NCBI GenBank assembly: GCA_022702705.1
Contig: CM040426.1
Span: 80,189,877 to 80,253,876, forward strand
Length of the DNA stretch: 64,000 nucleotides
From: Papilionanthe hookeriana x Papilionanthe teres
Lineage: Eukaryota > Streptophyta > Magnoliopsida > Asparagales > Orchidaceae
Direction: 5' to 3'
Made by a program: the position numbers and the translations under genes. This document shows positions 1 through 13,500 of the stretch, piece after piece (within the stretch, counting starts at the first letter, position 1; the number at the start of each line of letters is the position of its first letter). The notes under the pieces are model-generated. The model searched no databases. It was not told the origin of the DNA and was given only the letters and a program-made list of their open reading frames with translations.

Positions 1-1255
1 AAAAGCTTGAAGATATTGAGGCTTTACGTCATGTCAGACGGAAAACCTCAAAGTTCAATAGGACATGTTTTAAACTAAAGAAGGTTTTGCTGAGGTAGAT
101 CTTGTTTTGTGTAATGTCTTGATTTGTTGGCAGGAGTCTTTTGTCCTTTGCTTGCGTCCTCGTCGTGCTGCTCACGAAGTTTGCTCTAAGCTCCTTATTG
201 TAATGTCATAGATTTAAGGTTTTAGGTGTAAATCAGTAAATGCAATGGTTTGGTCAGTGACCTGTCGCAATATACCTCATAATCAGGTGTCCTACCGTTC
301 TGTACCCTGGGGCTTTGTAATTTCTATAAGGAAATGTAGGAATGCAAGAACAATAAATGCGCAGTAAAGAAAAGCAGTAGAAAGTGCAGTAAAGACGATA
401 GAATGTAGTAAATACAAGATAAACTTGCGTACCTGGCGTGTCCACCGCACCTGCAAAAGGTGTCAGTATTACAGGTAAAAATAAATAAGTATTACAGAGA
501 ATTTAACTAGCACAACGAATATCTGTGTATATGTAAATACAAGAACATGTGACTTATATATGAAAGATCGAAGAGGGCCGTAAGAATTTAGGCTTGGGGT
601 GGGCTCAGAGCTGGGCTATGCGCTTTTTAATCCAACTTTGGATAGGAGTTATCAACTAGATAATCTAAGGAGGGCAATGCCTTGCCGCAATCGAAGCGAT
701 TAATAAGTGGATTTTTTATAAGGTATCGTACCCAAAATTTTTTGATGTTGTAATGCATGTAGACTTTACTTAGCAGTCAAATGTAGTAATATCCCAAAAG
801 AATTTTTTTAGTATATGTGTAATTGTTTTGAAGAAGTAAAATAGTCCACAAGCTGCTCATTTTGATCGGACCAGAACTACCGACAACCTAAGAAAGCAAG
901 GGGCAACTTCGCACCAAGAGTTGGTGAATGATATCATCGATCCCGTTCTCCTCTCATTGAAGGTCATTGTGGCAGAAGATACTATTCTATCATCCCGCCT
1001 TAGCACACATATGCACTGTTATCTTCACAATGACCCCGAGCCGTCCAACTTACCCCTCGCTTGATGATCCCTATATCCCTTCCCTATATGCATTTATATT
1101 CGGATATAAACACATAATCTAAGCCATCAAATAAAGAAAAGAAAAGAAAAGAAAACGAATCAAAAAAAGAAAAATAGGAGATGGACCCAATTCCCAACCT
1201 TAGTAGAACAAAGAGATAGAGAATAACTAGTGAATCAACTAAAAAAAAGTGTAAA

Positions 1256-1640
1256 TCTTCCCAAACCAATCTCCAAAACAGTAGGCAAAAACCGCCCAAA
1301 ACCAATCTCCAAAATAATAGGCAAAAATCCCCCAAAACCAACTCCAAAATAATGGGCAAAAACCCACAAAACTAACTCCAAAATAATAGGCAAAAACCCC
1401 AACAACAGCTTCAGAACAGTGGGCAAAAACCCCAACAACAGCTCCAAAACAGTGGGCAAAAATCTGCCAGAACCAACTCTAAAGCAGTAAGCAGAAGCCC
1501 CCAACAACAACTATGAAATAGTGGGCAAAAGCCCGCTAGAGCCGACTCAAAAACAATAAGCAAAAGCCCCCAACAGTAGCTCCAAAACAGCGGGCAATAG
1601 CACACAAAACAAACTCCAATACCATAAGCATTTATGGCTA
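1256..1640. repeat. Minisatellite, about 33-36 bp units
   Basis: About eleven imperfect tandem units have the core ctccaaaacagtgggcaaaa. They create long spurious open frames on the minus strand (repetitive Cys/Trp/Leu/Phe). The copies are diverged from each other, so the array is old. Confidence 0.85.
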
Positions 1641-2582
1641 AAAAAGCTTTTAAACCCTTTCCAAATCATCGTAAATAGGGAATCAATAGTTTCAAATTGA
1701 CTAAAACATAAGACAATGCAGCTTTTAAATCCTTCTTAAACCAACAAGAATAGAGGGTGAAGGCATGGAGAGACTAAGGGAATTACTCACATATTACCCA
1801 ATTCCTATACATTCACATGTATGACATCCAAGTTCCCCAACCCCCTCCCCCCTCCGCATTTTTTAATTGTGCAAGACTCACACATGACACTCAATTCTTA
1901 TGCATTTACATATCTAACATTTAAATTCTAATTTGTTTACATTTATACTGCCCGAACCCTTCATTAACATGTGATTACTTTCACTTACACACATTTTCAT
2001 GCATAGGTAAGGTGGTACATATGTAAAAATTGAGGTTTAAGCATTATGCAAGCACATAAAGATTGGGTGGTATGTATGTAAATAATGAAGTTTGGGTGTT
2101 GGATATGTATATGCATATGAATTGTGTGATATGTATGCAAATGTTCAGACCTTCCTCAAAAAAAAGGTGCACATTTAGCTCAGAAAGGGCATTTGAATAT
2201 CCTTCAAATCACTAAATAATCAGCCAAAAAAACGTCTAAACTTCTTCCAGAACAATAGGCAATTAGCCCAAAAAGCAATTGAATCTTCTTCCTAAAAAGT
2301 AAATACATGGAGCTAAAAACAATTTTTAAACTTTTTCTCAAATCAATAAAAATAGAGAACAAAGGTCACCCTCAAATCTCCTCCAAATCAACCAAAACAT
2401 AGGGCAAAAGTAGCTTTAAACTCTCCTTCAAGTCAACCGAGACATGGAGCTAAAACTGCTCTAAAACATTTTCCAAATCAACAATAATATAGAGCAAAAC
2501 AGCTTTTAAACCATTTCTCCCAAATTAGCAAAACTAGAGAGCAAAAGGTGTGGAGAGACTAAGGGGTTACTCACGTACTGCC
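1640..2582. repeat. Degenerate ~45-bp tandem units split by a MITE
   Basis: Units of the type ctttaaac...tccaaatcaac...aaaacatagagcaaaa occur at about 1640-1750 and again at about 2290-2550. Both arrays are followed by the same junction, ggagagactaagg(g)...ttactcac (about 1770 and 2555). This suggests a duplication of roughly 780 bp or an array interrupted by insertion. Confidence 0.6.
1793..2146. mobile_element. Palindromic MITE family, copy 1
   Basis: Terminal parts read ...caattcctatacatt...atgtatgacatccaa at the left and tgggtgttggatatgta...gtgatatgtatgcaaat at the right. These are inverted versions of each other and match four other copies in the window. The interior appears to hold a partial second copy. 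Confidence 0.65.
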
Positions 2583-4290
2583 AATATTTTATAAGAAAAT
2601 ATAGAAGATGCACAACCAGGATAGCTATGGCTTCACCAATATGAGCAACGTACAAAACATAGCAGATGCAAAACAAAGGTGACATTGGGTTCAACAATAT
2701 GAGCATATAACAAAACATTTTGCAACTCTAAATAGATGTTGAACTTCATGCATAGCTCAGCTGTCACATTGGCATATAAGAGCACAAATTTCCGCTCCAT
2801 CCTCCATACCCAACTCCAAATGGTCATTGGGCTACTAACAAAGAGGAAGCAAAGCTTTTTCATTAGAGGAGATAGAAAATCACAACAGACATGCATGAGC
2901 TTCCAACATCGCGTAGCAGTCACGTTGGCATATCTAGCAACAATCGCTATAAAATCCATGAATCATTTGCAGTTCTATAAAATGCCTTGGACACTTCGTA
3001 AGGTGAACTTCAAATGAATGGAATAACATGCTGCTGGAAGCAACCTTACACACATCACATGCTGAAAGCAAAGCACATACTAACATGTGCATCTCATGCT
3101 TTTCAAAGGGGATTGATTGAATAGAAAGTGAAGCGAAATGTTACCTCTTGATGCAATCCCAAAGAGACTTAAAGAACAAACCCATAAAAATCTACCAGAA
3201 TCTTCACTTACCAGAGCTTCAACCACCACAAATCCTCCCCTAGGGGATTTTTTTATAGCCAAGAAGAGAGCCTATGGCCTCTTAAAAAAAAAAGAGGGAT
3301 TCGAACAAGCATAACATTGGGAAGGTGGAATTCGGCTTGAGAGGTGTTGGGAAAGGAGAGGGTCGATCGGCTTGGGCTTCGCGAAGTAGAGGAAGAGTCA
3401 GCTGGCCGAAGCTTCACGACTGGGGAGACGTTCGGCCGGTTAGGGCTCGGGCGAGAAGGATCTGCTGAAGAGGAGAAAGGACGGATCGTGTTCGGGCGAG
3501 AAGGATTGCGGTTTCACGAATAGGAGAAGGGAGAGTCGCATGCAGGAGAAAAATCGGGGGCAAGTGGGGCGGGTCGAGCGAGTGATTAAATAGGTTTTTT
3601 TATATTTTTTATAATGTTTAATATTCAAAATTTTCGATTCGTGCACGATTCGTTCGTGCACGAAACTATATCAGAATGGATGTTCCTCCTAGGTAAAATC
3701 AACGCCTCCAGATGCTCCCGCGCAGACCACTTCGTCATCTGGGATTGTTTGAACAAAGTTCGTTAATTTGCGTGCAATTTGCTTGTGTGCGGAATTATAG
3801 TAATATGAGTGTCATCTCTAGGTAAAATCGATGTCCCGAACGTGCATGTGCAGTCCGTTTCTTTATCCAGGGTTGTTTAGACAAGTTCTTCGATGTTTAG
3901 ATAAAAAATGCATCAAATTTAATTTTCTTCAAATTTTAGTTCATAGTTGATCATTTTAAAATTAATTTCATTTTTAAATATCGGTGAAGTGTATACAAGT
4001 GTATGTGATGCGAGTGCGGTGTTCAAAAGTTCACCCTAGAGCTTAAAGATCCTATAGGAACTCTCTTTGGGTTTCATCATGTTGGTCTCAATCACCCAAG
4101 TGCTGGTGGTCCAAAACCACATATGTGAGACCCCCAAGAAGAGCAAAGAGGTGGTTTGAATTTCGAAGAGGGGTGAGTCCCATCATTAAGTTTCTAAGAC
4201 TGTCAGAAGGAAAGTAATAATGCTAAATCCTAGGCTCTAGGAGAAAAAATAAGAAAGACCTCAAAATGAGGTCAACATAGACAAAACCTT

Positions 4291-7200
4291 CGAACTTGGT
4301 CAAAATAAATCGTTAGATAGGGCCATGCCATTCCCATTATCTTGCTCAAGCTCTAATGGTGCTAGTTGTAGTTGTCCTAACTTAGTGGAGCTCATAGGAG
4401 TTTATGGTTCTATTGGTTCATTAGAACACTCTTTTGAAACTTGGGCAAAGAATTGCCTCCTTTGTTGAGATTTATGTTAATCAAATTCTCTTGAGGTTTG
4501 GACTATAATAGTTATTGTTTGACACTCACTAGTGGGTTTCTTTTCTTAATGACCAATTTTAGTTGTAATTATAGGAAGAGTTTTATGAAATTAGACTTAG
4601 GAGGAAGAATTATCTCAATGTTTTTATTTTATAAAATTTGGTTAGGTAAATGGCTTAGCTTCTAGAATGTCCATCTGATCATAAAAATGAATAAATTTAT
4701 TTTAAGAATTAAAATTGTTCCTTGAAATGCTATTCAAATTTGATGAGAGTTTCAAAAGTAATGATAATGACAAACATCTCATTTATGGGGATTATCTTTT
4801 TGAAAATCGTCAATTCTCCTCGAATAATTATAACATAAACTAGTTTATAGTGAATCATCAAGTTAACTTGTATGGTCTTTTAAAAGTCCTATTATCTTGA
4901 TGTTGGTTAGAGATATTCTGATAATATCCTAATCAATTTTCAAATATATAGTTTCTGCGTGTAATCATTAAGAAATGTGATTTTTTTTTTGGTTAAGGCT
5001 TGAAGTAAGTTTTAAAGTTGGAATAAGGAAAGATATAAATTAAAAATTGGTAAAGGATATTGGATGATAAAATTAGACCATTACCCATAAAATTTGGTTG
5101 AGAAATGAACAACATCATGACAAAATTTTAGAGTGCACTAAATGAAGACAAACAATACATAAAAAAGCTCACAAATAATACATGCTATGCTTTGGTCTTA
5201 CAATGCAATTGAGTAAAAACTATATGAATGGCCTAATCAAGAAAAGATCTATAAGTTTTCACTTAATTTTTCTACGAATAGATAATACCGTGTTCTAATT
5301 GATTCTTACAATGTGTAAATAAGCTCGCAACTATTCACAATTTAATAATACTCGGGTTTGAAAGCAAGTAGGAGATACAACAGTAGCTCAAATTTTGTTA
5401 ACTGACGAAGATACCTATATTTTAATTAAGAAGATAACAATAACCTTTGCAATGATCTAACTGTGGAGGGTTTAAAATAATAAATGGAAAAGCGAAGGGA
5501 TAACTGAAGCTGGCCTCTCTGAATAGTCTTTTGTTAGGAATAGTCTTTCATCATGGTGATCTCTTTCTGTCATTGGAATTCTTCTCCAAATGCCATGAAT
5601 TCACAATCACAAAAACTCCTTTTAGAAAGAAAACACGCAGAGATGTGTTTGAAAATTTAAACGAAAATAGCTTTCATTTAACATTCCTCAATCTTCATTA
5701 TATATTATATGAATCATATAATTCTATATGTAAATGTGAAGTAGATAACCCAAAAGTTGTATGGGGATGGTTGCCTAAGGTATGGGAAATGAGATGGCAT
5801 TGAAGTTTTGTGAACTTTGAAGAGGCTTTGTTTGTCTTTGTGTGCAATGATGATGATTTTGTGGCCGGTATTATAAAAGAGAGAGTTTCAAGAAGCACTT
5901 AACATGGTTCAATGTTGAAAATAATATTGTCTTTGACATTAGTTATGATGAAGAGAGGCTGTGTTCACGTTAAGAAGGGTGAGGTATCATTTCAAAAAGT
6001 GACGTGGATTTTTAAGTGGTGCTCAACATGTATGATGTTGGTCAAAGGGGGTCAGAATGGGTCAAATGGCTTGGCTAGGATAAAAGAATAACTTTTTGTC
6101 ACCCCATCTATATTGATCTTGATATAGCACAACACATGAGTTGATACATCATCCGGCCCCAACACTAGGCCCAAAATACTAAATATTCCAACAATACACA
6201 ATAAGCTCAACGTACAATTATATGCAAATTCTTGGCAGTACAAGGTTTACAAGGGAAATAAACAAGAAATGAATAGTTCAATCAGAAAATCCTAGGTGCA
6301 ACGGGGAGGTTGAATGTGAACACTTGGGTACTAAATTTCAAAATGCATGTTGCATCATCTTATTCTTGTGTTTGAAGGTCTAGTTTAGTAAGTAGACCTT
6401 TAAGGAAAACATCCTCTTCATAAGGGAATAGAAGTTGACCTCATATTTATACATGCACGCTTATATATCTATGCATTGTGTATTTTACTAAGAGATATTT
6501 TATGATAGAATCAAGCATGGTCCATGTCTTCCAATTAGGAAGTCTTATTGGCCCTTGCTCTAATTAATTTATCATCTAAATAGTTGAGTAATTTTTAATT
6601 TGTTTAGTTTTAAATATGACATAAAAGATAGGTCCATTTTAAGGATGATTTAAATATAAGTTGCATAAAGAGAAAATTTAATAGTTCTTTTGAGATGAGA
6701 AATTATAATAAAACACAAAAGATCAATAATTTGCAGTTTCTTAGCTTTAGTTTAAGCAAAGATTAACCGCTTTCAATGCACACCCATGAACACCTTTTAT
6801 TTATTCCAAATGATAATATAAAATTCGTTTAAAATTTCGTAAGAGAGTGAGAATGAATGCAGATTTTTGTAGTAGTTAAGATTCAGACTATAAAATAAAA
6901 TCATTTATATCATATTTGACAAATTCTCGATGATACATTCAAACCGATCACTTAAGGTTAGAAAAAATATAAGGATAAAAATTAACAGTTAAGCCTTGTG
7001 TCGGTATAAGGATTATTGTTTGACTATGGTTGTGTTTAGACATGAAGTCTTCAAATAATTAATATCAATAGCACTTATAAAAAATGAGAGAAAAAAAACT
7101 ATTTAATGTTCAATTTACATGTCTTTGAGGTGTTATCTATAACCCTAGAAGATTCAAATTAATCTAGTTTTTTAGAATTCTAAGATCTGATCTATTGGAA

Positions 7201-7480
7201 GCTTTAATTTAGCAAATTGAAATTCTAACAAGAATAATGAGTTCCCAACCTTAGGTTCACCAAAACTAGAAATTTTAACTTATAATATTTTGTTCAAGCT
7301 AGTTTAACAATTTGGGATTTTCAACCATAAATACCATACCAAGAAAAGAATCTATTAAGCCCGTTTAGCTATAGTACCATAAAGGAAAACAAATGATTGA
7401 AAAATTAAATTATTTGTCAATTTGAAATACTCCTCTGTAGATAACTAATCAAGTATTGATGATGATAATACTCTAAAATA
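4291..7480. other. Unassigned AT-rich region
   Basis: Nothing here is recognisable as a gene. The longest open frames (5531-5803 on + and 5698-5898 on -) overlap each other and show no domain. Probably old repeat or intron sequence of the gene whose 3' exons begin at 17860. Confidence 0.5.
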
Positions 7481-7962
7481 AGGTTGTAAGTGAGCTGTGT
7501 CGGCTTGCCAGCCGACTCGAGTTGGACTAGTTAACACTCGCGTGCTAAGTTTATCGAGTTGCAAGCTCGAGTTCAAACTCAAGCTCGTTTATCATTTGAA
7601 CTTGGGCTTGAGCTTATCCTGACTCGACTTGAGAGCTTGTCGAGTCAACTTATATTAATTAGTTCTTGTGGCTCATGTTTAGGCCAAATCACTAATTAAT
7701 GCTTGTCGAGTCAGCTTATCCTGACTCGATTTGAAAGCTTATAACCCGCGCCTATCTACATAGTCTTGTGGCTCCTGTTCGACCCAAATCACTACTAGCG
7801 GGGCTCAAAATTGAGCTTTCGAGTTGAAGCTTGAGCTAGACGTAATTGCCATGATGCAAATTTAAGCTTAGCTTATGAGCTCGAGCGAAGCATATATCTC
7901 ACAAGTCAACTCCAAATCAGTGTAACTTGAGCTTGAATCTACTCGTCTACACCCTTGTTCTC
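7481..7962. mobile_element. hAT-like MITE with internal duplication
   Basis: The ends aaggttgtaagtgagc and, inverted, aagggtgtagacgagt form a short imperfect terminal inverted repeat of the type common in plant hAT-related MITEs. The interior is rich in gagctcgag/gactcgagtt motifs. A segment of about 100 bp (agcttatcctgactcga...ccaaatcacta) occurs twice in tandem. No transposase is present. Confidence 0.6.
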
Positions 7963-8700
7963 AAATATCTACCATGATCCAAACAAATACTTCCTAGCAA
8001 ACGATGTACATTTAGAGCTTTTCTCGGTTTATGTTCTAATGCTACCCAATTTTGCATCCAACCTATTAAGACCCAAAAGAAAATAGCAAGCATCTATCAT
8101 TTACAATTATTAGAAACTTATAAGACTACACTAATTTAAGGATGGCTTGGAGGAAATCAAAATTGAAATAAATTTTCTCAAATCTGAATGTTGAAATTCC
8201 ATCCATAGTTTCCACAACAGCTTGTGATTATTCCTTGCCAAATCTTTGAAAGCCAGCGAGGTAGGAAATTTTTTAGATGCTAGCAATGGTATGACCTTGT
8301 AGGCTTTCTTGACTGAAGCAAACATGAGCGGATGACGACCATTTGTTAGGAACCGATTGGAATTCACACCAACAATTTGCAATAAATAAAAATGCAGATG
8401 GCGTCAATTAACTTTCATTTAGAAATCTAATTCTTGAGATTAGCAAAGTAAAAAAATTGGATAACCTGGCATGATACATTTCTTGGATAAAAAAGATGCT
8501 AATTTTTTCGAATTAATCATTGCCGGTTTTCAATCTCGCTACCGATGCAAATTTTTGCAGAAAAACTGACCAAATACGACCATTCTTGCAGATTAAGATG
8601 GTTAGATGGTCGACAGTTGCTTTGAAAATTGTTAATTAGAAGCGTGTAAACCTGTAATAATAAATAATTAAGGGTTTTAGTAACTTTAAAAAATGTTTAC
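7963..8700. other. Unassigned region
   Basis: An 83-codon open frame on the minus strand (8131-8382) has no domain that I recognise. Otherwise nothing is seen. Confidence 0.4.
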
Positions 8701-9670
8701 TGTTACAACCCCTGCTTCACAGGTGTCGTTTGAATATCTTTACCACGGGTCGAGGCTACCCCCTCAACCACCGCTCATTCAAACTCATTAGAGGAAATGA
8801 GCAAGGGAGAGAGCGAGAGAGACAGTAGGTGCGTGAGAGACTCAGAGAGTGTGATAGAGGAAGAAGAAGCAATGGGAGAAAAAGAAGCAAGAGAAGGAGA
8901 GGAGGAGGTTACTTGTAACCGAGCGAGAGAAAGGGAGAGTTCATGTGGCAGCTTCCTAGTACAAAGGGAGCTCAACCAACTTTGTCGGGTGCCGCGAGCA
9001 ACAAAGGAAAGGAGGAAGAAGGGGAAGCTCGATTGACTACCTGGAGTGTTCGGACGACTCACCCAAGCTTCTCCATGGTGTCGTTGAGCAATCATTTCAC
9101 CATTTGCACATGCTTCCTAGCGTGAGAAGCTCAAACCGAGTGCTTAGGGGGAGAACGGCTTGTGGGATCCCTGATGTGCGACTCACAGAGGAGAAGGGAA
9201 GGAGCATGATGTTTGTGAGGCTTTGTCGAGAGCTTTGAGCAGAATTGAAGCTCGCGGGAGCTCTGCATGCGGGAGAGCTCAACTGAGCTTAGTTCGACTT
9301 GAAGAAATTAGGGCATGTTCGAAGGGCTTAAGTCAGGCAGAGGGTGTGTTTAAGTATTAAGTTTAACTGATAATTTAAATTATTAAATATATATTATTTA
9401 TTAACTATTATGCTAGGAATGTAAATCCTAATTAATGTCCTTACGGTTCAGAGCATCCTAATGTTGACTCTTACAATTTTAGGGTTTTAACGAAACCGAT
9501 GTAGAAAAGGGAGAAGACAATTTCAAGCATAAAACTCGATTTCAATAATGAATTATTATTTTCTTATTAAGTCATGATATAATGAAATTAAGAATCCTAA
9601 ATTTAAAATTTAGTTAAAATGAAATTACTATTATGTTAGGTATGCAAAAAGGAAAAATGTTATAAGTTTC

Positions 9671-9874
9671 AACATATAATGTAATTTGGATATGTCTACG
9701 CATATACGTATATATGCTTAGATATTATATATATACATATTTATATATGTTTATATAGGTAAATAATTAGTTTATTAAATAAATAAACTATGAAGATTAT
9801 TCATAGAGATCTAGAGTTATTAAGAAAGAAGACTAGCACTAATTTTATTTGAACATAAAATGTAATTTGGATAT
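9671..9874. repeat. 181-bp tandem duplication, second unit split by insertion
   Basis: Unit 1 (9671-9851) starts aacatataatgtaatttgga and runs through ctagcactaattttatttg. Unit 2 starts at 9852 with aacataaaatgtaatttgga, is broken at 9874 by the 5.7-kb element and resumes at 15579 to about 15738. The duplication therefore predates the insertion. Confidence 0.8.
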
Positions 9875-12719
9875 TGTCGGCGTTGTTTTGTGCGTGAAGT
9901 GCCCGTAAGAAGCTGTCGGTCGCCAGAATCGGAATCTCGTCGCCCGCTTCGGAAGGATCCTTCAACGAAAAGAAAGGAAGTCAAACTGACCTCATATTTT
10001 TCATAGTTGAACGAAAGAGCGCTTACACCTCAAGTCATGCACTTATCCCGAAAGACAAACACAAGACTTAAGGTGAGGCTCGATCAAACAAACTAAGAAA
10101 TATATGACGTCCGTTTAGTCGCGTAAACCAATTTATTTGTCGACAAATTCCCTATTTAATATAAGCGAATTAAATAGGGTTTATTTTAAATTTGGTTCGG
10201 AATGCTTCCTATAAGCGCAAGTCTCTATAGCTAATTACATCTTAAATGACCGAAATCACTTAAGAAAACTCTCGATAAAAATCGTGAAATATTATCTTCA
10301 AGGAGGTCAAAAGGATAGGACTTTTCAACGTAATCTGACAAAGAGGTGTGAAAGTGGATCGACTCAAAATCGGAACATTTTATCGTAGAATCCAAATGAG
10401 GAAGAACCAGTGATGTCAAAGATCCAGAGGCGAACCTCGTGACTTCCTAGCTTATCCTATGATTTGGCTTTGATTTAGGAGATATTATTTATAGGTTTCA
10501 TCCCGCCCATTTTATTTAATTAGTGCTTACATTCGTGTGAAAAAATCACACGAACAAATTCTAAGATGTGAGGATTTAGGTCGTAACGAACGACAACCTC
10601 GAATCCTAAAACGAGTCGAGCTTATATCAGTACAAGATAGCTATACAAAGCGCCAAGAAGGTTGAGGATTTATGTCGCACTGTGCGAACGACCTCGAAAT
10701 CCTATGGTTTGTTTGTTTAATCACTAAGGAGTGGTTTAATTGATTAGACACATGTTTGTTGTTAAGATGGCCGTGTCGCCCACCGCTACCTCAGTCTCGC
10801 TCATGCAAGAGGCTGAGTTTTCGAGCGCGGCAAGTCGAAATGTTCAATCAGCGTGGCCTATGGTCGAGTTCTCCTAAACATCCTATGCAAGTATGTTTAA
10901 GTCATTGTACGATTATACAGCAGGATATGTATATAAGCACGAGAGTAAGAAGAAAGCATACGCAACAAGATATAACGTAACGTGCTAAACAGGAACAATA
11001 CGCAAGAATATGGTATGATACTAAAAGATAACAATTAACAAGATAAAGATGCAAGAAGACAAGTATAAAAAGTGACAACTAAACAAGATATAGCATGTAA
11101 GAAGCAGTGATAAAAAGTGACAACTAAACAAGATAAAGATGCAATAGCAGAGTATAAAAGCAATGTAACACGCTAAACGTAAACAAACCCGTATACCCGA
11201 AGATCCGTAGTCTTCTTTCGTCTACAATGACAAGTAGTGCCACATGAAAGCCAAGCAAAGAAAATAAAAGGTCGTCGAAAAACTCAAGAAAACAAAGCTG
11301 ATCGACCCACAACTGTAAAGTCTCGAGAAAAGTAGTAAAAGTTCACCAAAACTCCGAGAAAATCCTAAAAAGACCACGAGTGCTCTATCAAAAAATCAAA
11401 CGAAAACCCGAAGAAAACCGCAAGACTCTGCCTGAGGCAGCTCGAACCGCAGAAGATCGCTCGAAGCGGTCGTCGAAGGCTACTCGGCCACACGAGCGTA
11501 TAAAGCCCGCTACTCGACAAAGAAGCGTGTCCAACTAAACCTAACTCGAGAGAGTGTTCCCCACCCTGGATCGATAATCAACAAGTGGACAATCAAATTT
11601 TATAATGTAGTTTTGAAATTTATATTTTTAAGCATGCATATGATTTCAGCATACGCAAAGAGAGTTTATCAATTTTTTTGATTGTGGTGGAAAGATATTT
11701 TTGTTGCGAAACGTAAGATCGTATTTTTATCGGATTTTGAAAATATAATGGTCCACGAGTCGATCATTTCGTAGGGTAAATGATCGCTAACAATCCTAAG
11801 AAGGTACGGTGCCCCGCTCGCTCAGAAGCGTGAACGATACCGTCATCCTAAGGTTCACCGGGCCCCGGAGCGAGTCCCGATGTCGTAGGACGGGATATCA
11901 TTCTACTCTATCACCGGCGTGCCTTTCGCATCATCGCCGTCATCGCCTCAAAACAAAACAAAACAAAACCGACTCCGAGCGAAGCGGAACACGTGTAAAT
12001 CAACAAGGACGGAAGAAGAGGAGATTACCACACCTTCGGACCCGAAGAGACTAAAACAGGAGGAAGGTTAATCCACTCGCCCCTAAAACACGTAACAACG
12101 AACGGTGAAAGCATGGCCGAGGTCCTCGAATCGCTTCCGGGACGTCATTTTCTCACTTGGACACAATCGGATCGGCCCGAAATCGGTATCCTTTGCATTC
12201 GGATAAAACTAAACCAAAAGCAATGACCTTCGAGAACCGTTTAAAAACTTCGCAAATCGAACGAGAAAAGAAAAGAAAAATGACTCGGGAAAACCGACTA
12301 CCGTACTCCAAACTCGCGAGAAAATCCGGATATGTCAAACCTCAAAAACAAACATCGACCAAGCCACGTACTCTCTCAATAGGTCTACCTACTGGCTCGG
12401 TGCCGGGATCACAATGGGAAAATCAGGAAAATTTTCAATACATAAGAAAGTGAGTGTACAAGTCCAGAAACCTCAAAATTAGCACCAATTCCACCAAATA
12501 AAACCTTTAAGAAAGTACCTTAAGTATCGGTGCCCAATTCACTCCCAAAAGCAGTAGAAACAATTCTGAATTACATTTCCCATCAATTCCAAGTTCAAAC
12601 ATAGCAATAAGCAAAGCCATCACCATATTAATCACCACCATGAGGCTCTCGACCAAGGCCACAACAAAGGGGCAGCAATAAGTAAAGCCCCCATCCTGCC
12701 TCAAAATCACAAATCAACA

Positions 12720-13500
12720 TCAAGAGGCTCACGGCCAAGCCCCAAACTGAACCCAAATCCTTCACAAACACACTAGAGAGCCCTCACTAAATAGACATAG
12801 AGCTCACCCACATAAAGCCCAAACAGAGCACAAACCCGAGCCCAATTCTAAATTAAAGCAGCCCCAACATCAAATCAAATCCGAAGGGCACCAAAGCCCC
12901 AACCCGAGCCAAGACAGGATCAAACTCGAGCCATCAGTAAGCACCCAGCCGAACCAAATAAATCAGCCCAACTCCAAATTACAACGAACTCCAAAGATAA
13001 AGCTAAACCCAAACCACCATTCAGCAAGAAACCGAGTCAACAATGAGCTACATCCCACTCAAAACAGAGCTAAAATAGGGATTAACATTAGAAGGGGAAA
13101 ATCGAGCCACCGCAAGCCCAACCCGAGCCATAGAAAGGATGGGAACCAACCTAAAATCAAGCTACAAGCATTCTCCACTCAAGGCTAAAACAAAAGAGGA
13201 GTTAAAGGAGCCAAACCCGAGACCATATAGGGTCGAACCCGAGCCATGGTCAGGCCGGAATGAAGCCGGCTTCAATTCGAAAACAAGAATACAACAATGC
13301 CAACTGAAAACCGAGCCATATGAGGCCAAAATCCGGCTAGGATCAAGCTTAAAACAAAGAGTATAGCAAAATCTCAACAAATCCCAATACAAGAATAAAT
13401 CCAGAATACCAAAGTAAGCTCTCAAATCGGAAAGAAATCAAACCAACCAAGCTCCCAAACAGAGCCAAAATGAGCCTCTTAAAACATTGAAATAAGAATA
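12720..13500. repeat. Degenerate short repeats (aaacccgagcc core)
   Basis: Inside copy B, motifs such as aacccgagcc, cccaaac and agagcc recur at irregular spacing, giving an A/C-rich top strand. It resembles a decayed minisatellite and corresponds in position to the minisatellites of copy A. Confidence 0.5.

Larger units (their letters stand above)
1..4290 (+). mobile_element. Degraded copy of a giant LTR-like repeat (copy A)
   Basis: No host gene is seen. Segments match the intact 5.7-kb element at 9875-15573 in the same order. Near 840-950 a stretch (gtccacaagctgctcatttt...cctaagaaag) matches 11750-11800. Near 3660-4290 the repeated motif taggtaaaatc and the end segment, down to gaggtcaaca at about 4285, match 15165-15573. 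It is strongly diverged and interrupted by minisatellites and a MITE. Its left end is probably outside the window. The orientation is the same as copy B. Confidence 0.6.

Noticed and set aside
1084..1605. Leu/Phe/Trp-rich open frames as membrane proteins
   Set aside because: They are produced by the minisatellite on the opposite strand in several frames.
5531..5803. 90-codon open frame on the + strand as a gene
   Set aside because: No recognisable domain, overlapping frames on the other strand, no splice context and AT-rich composition.
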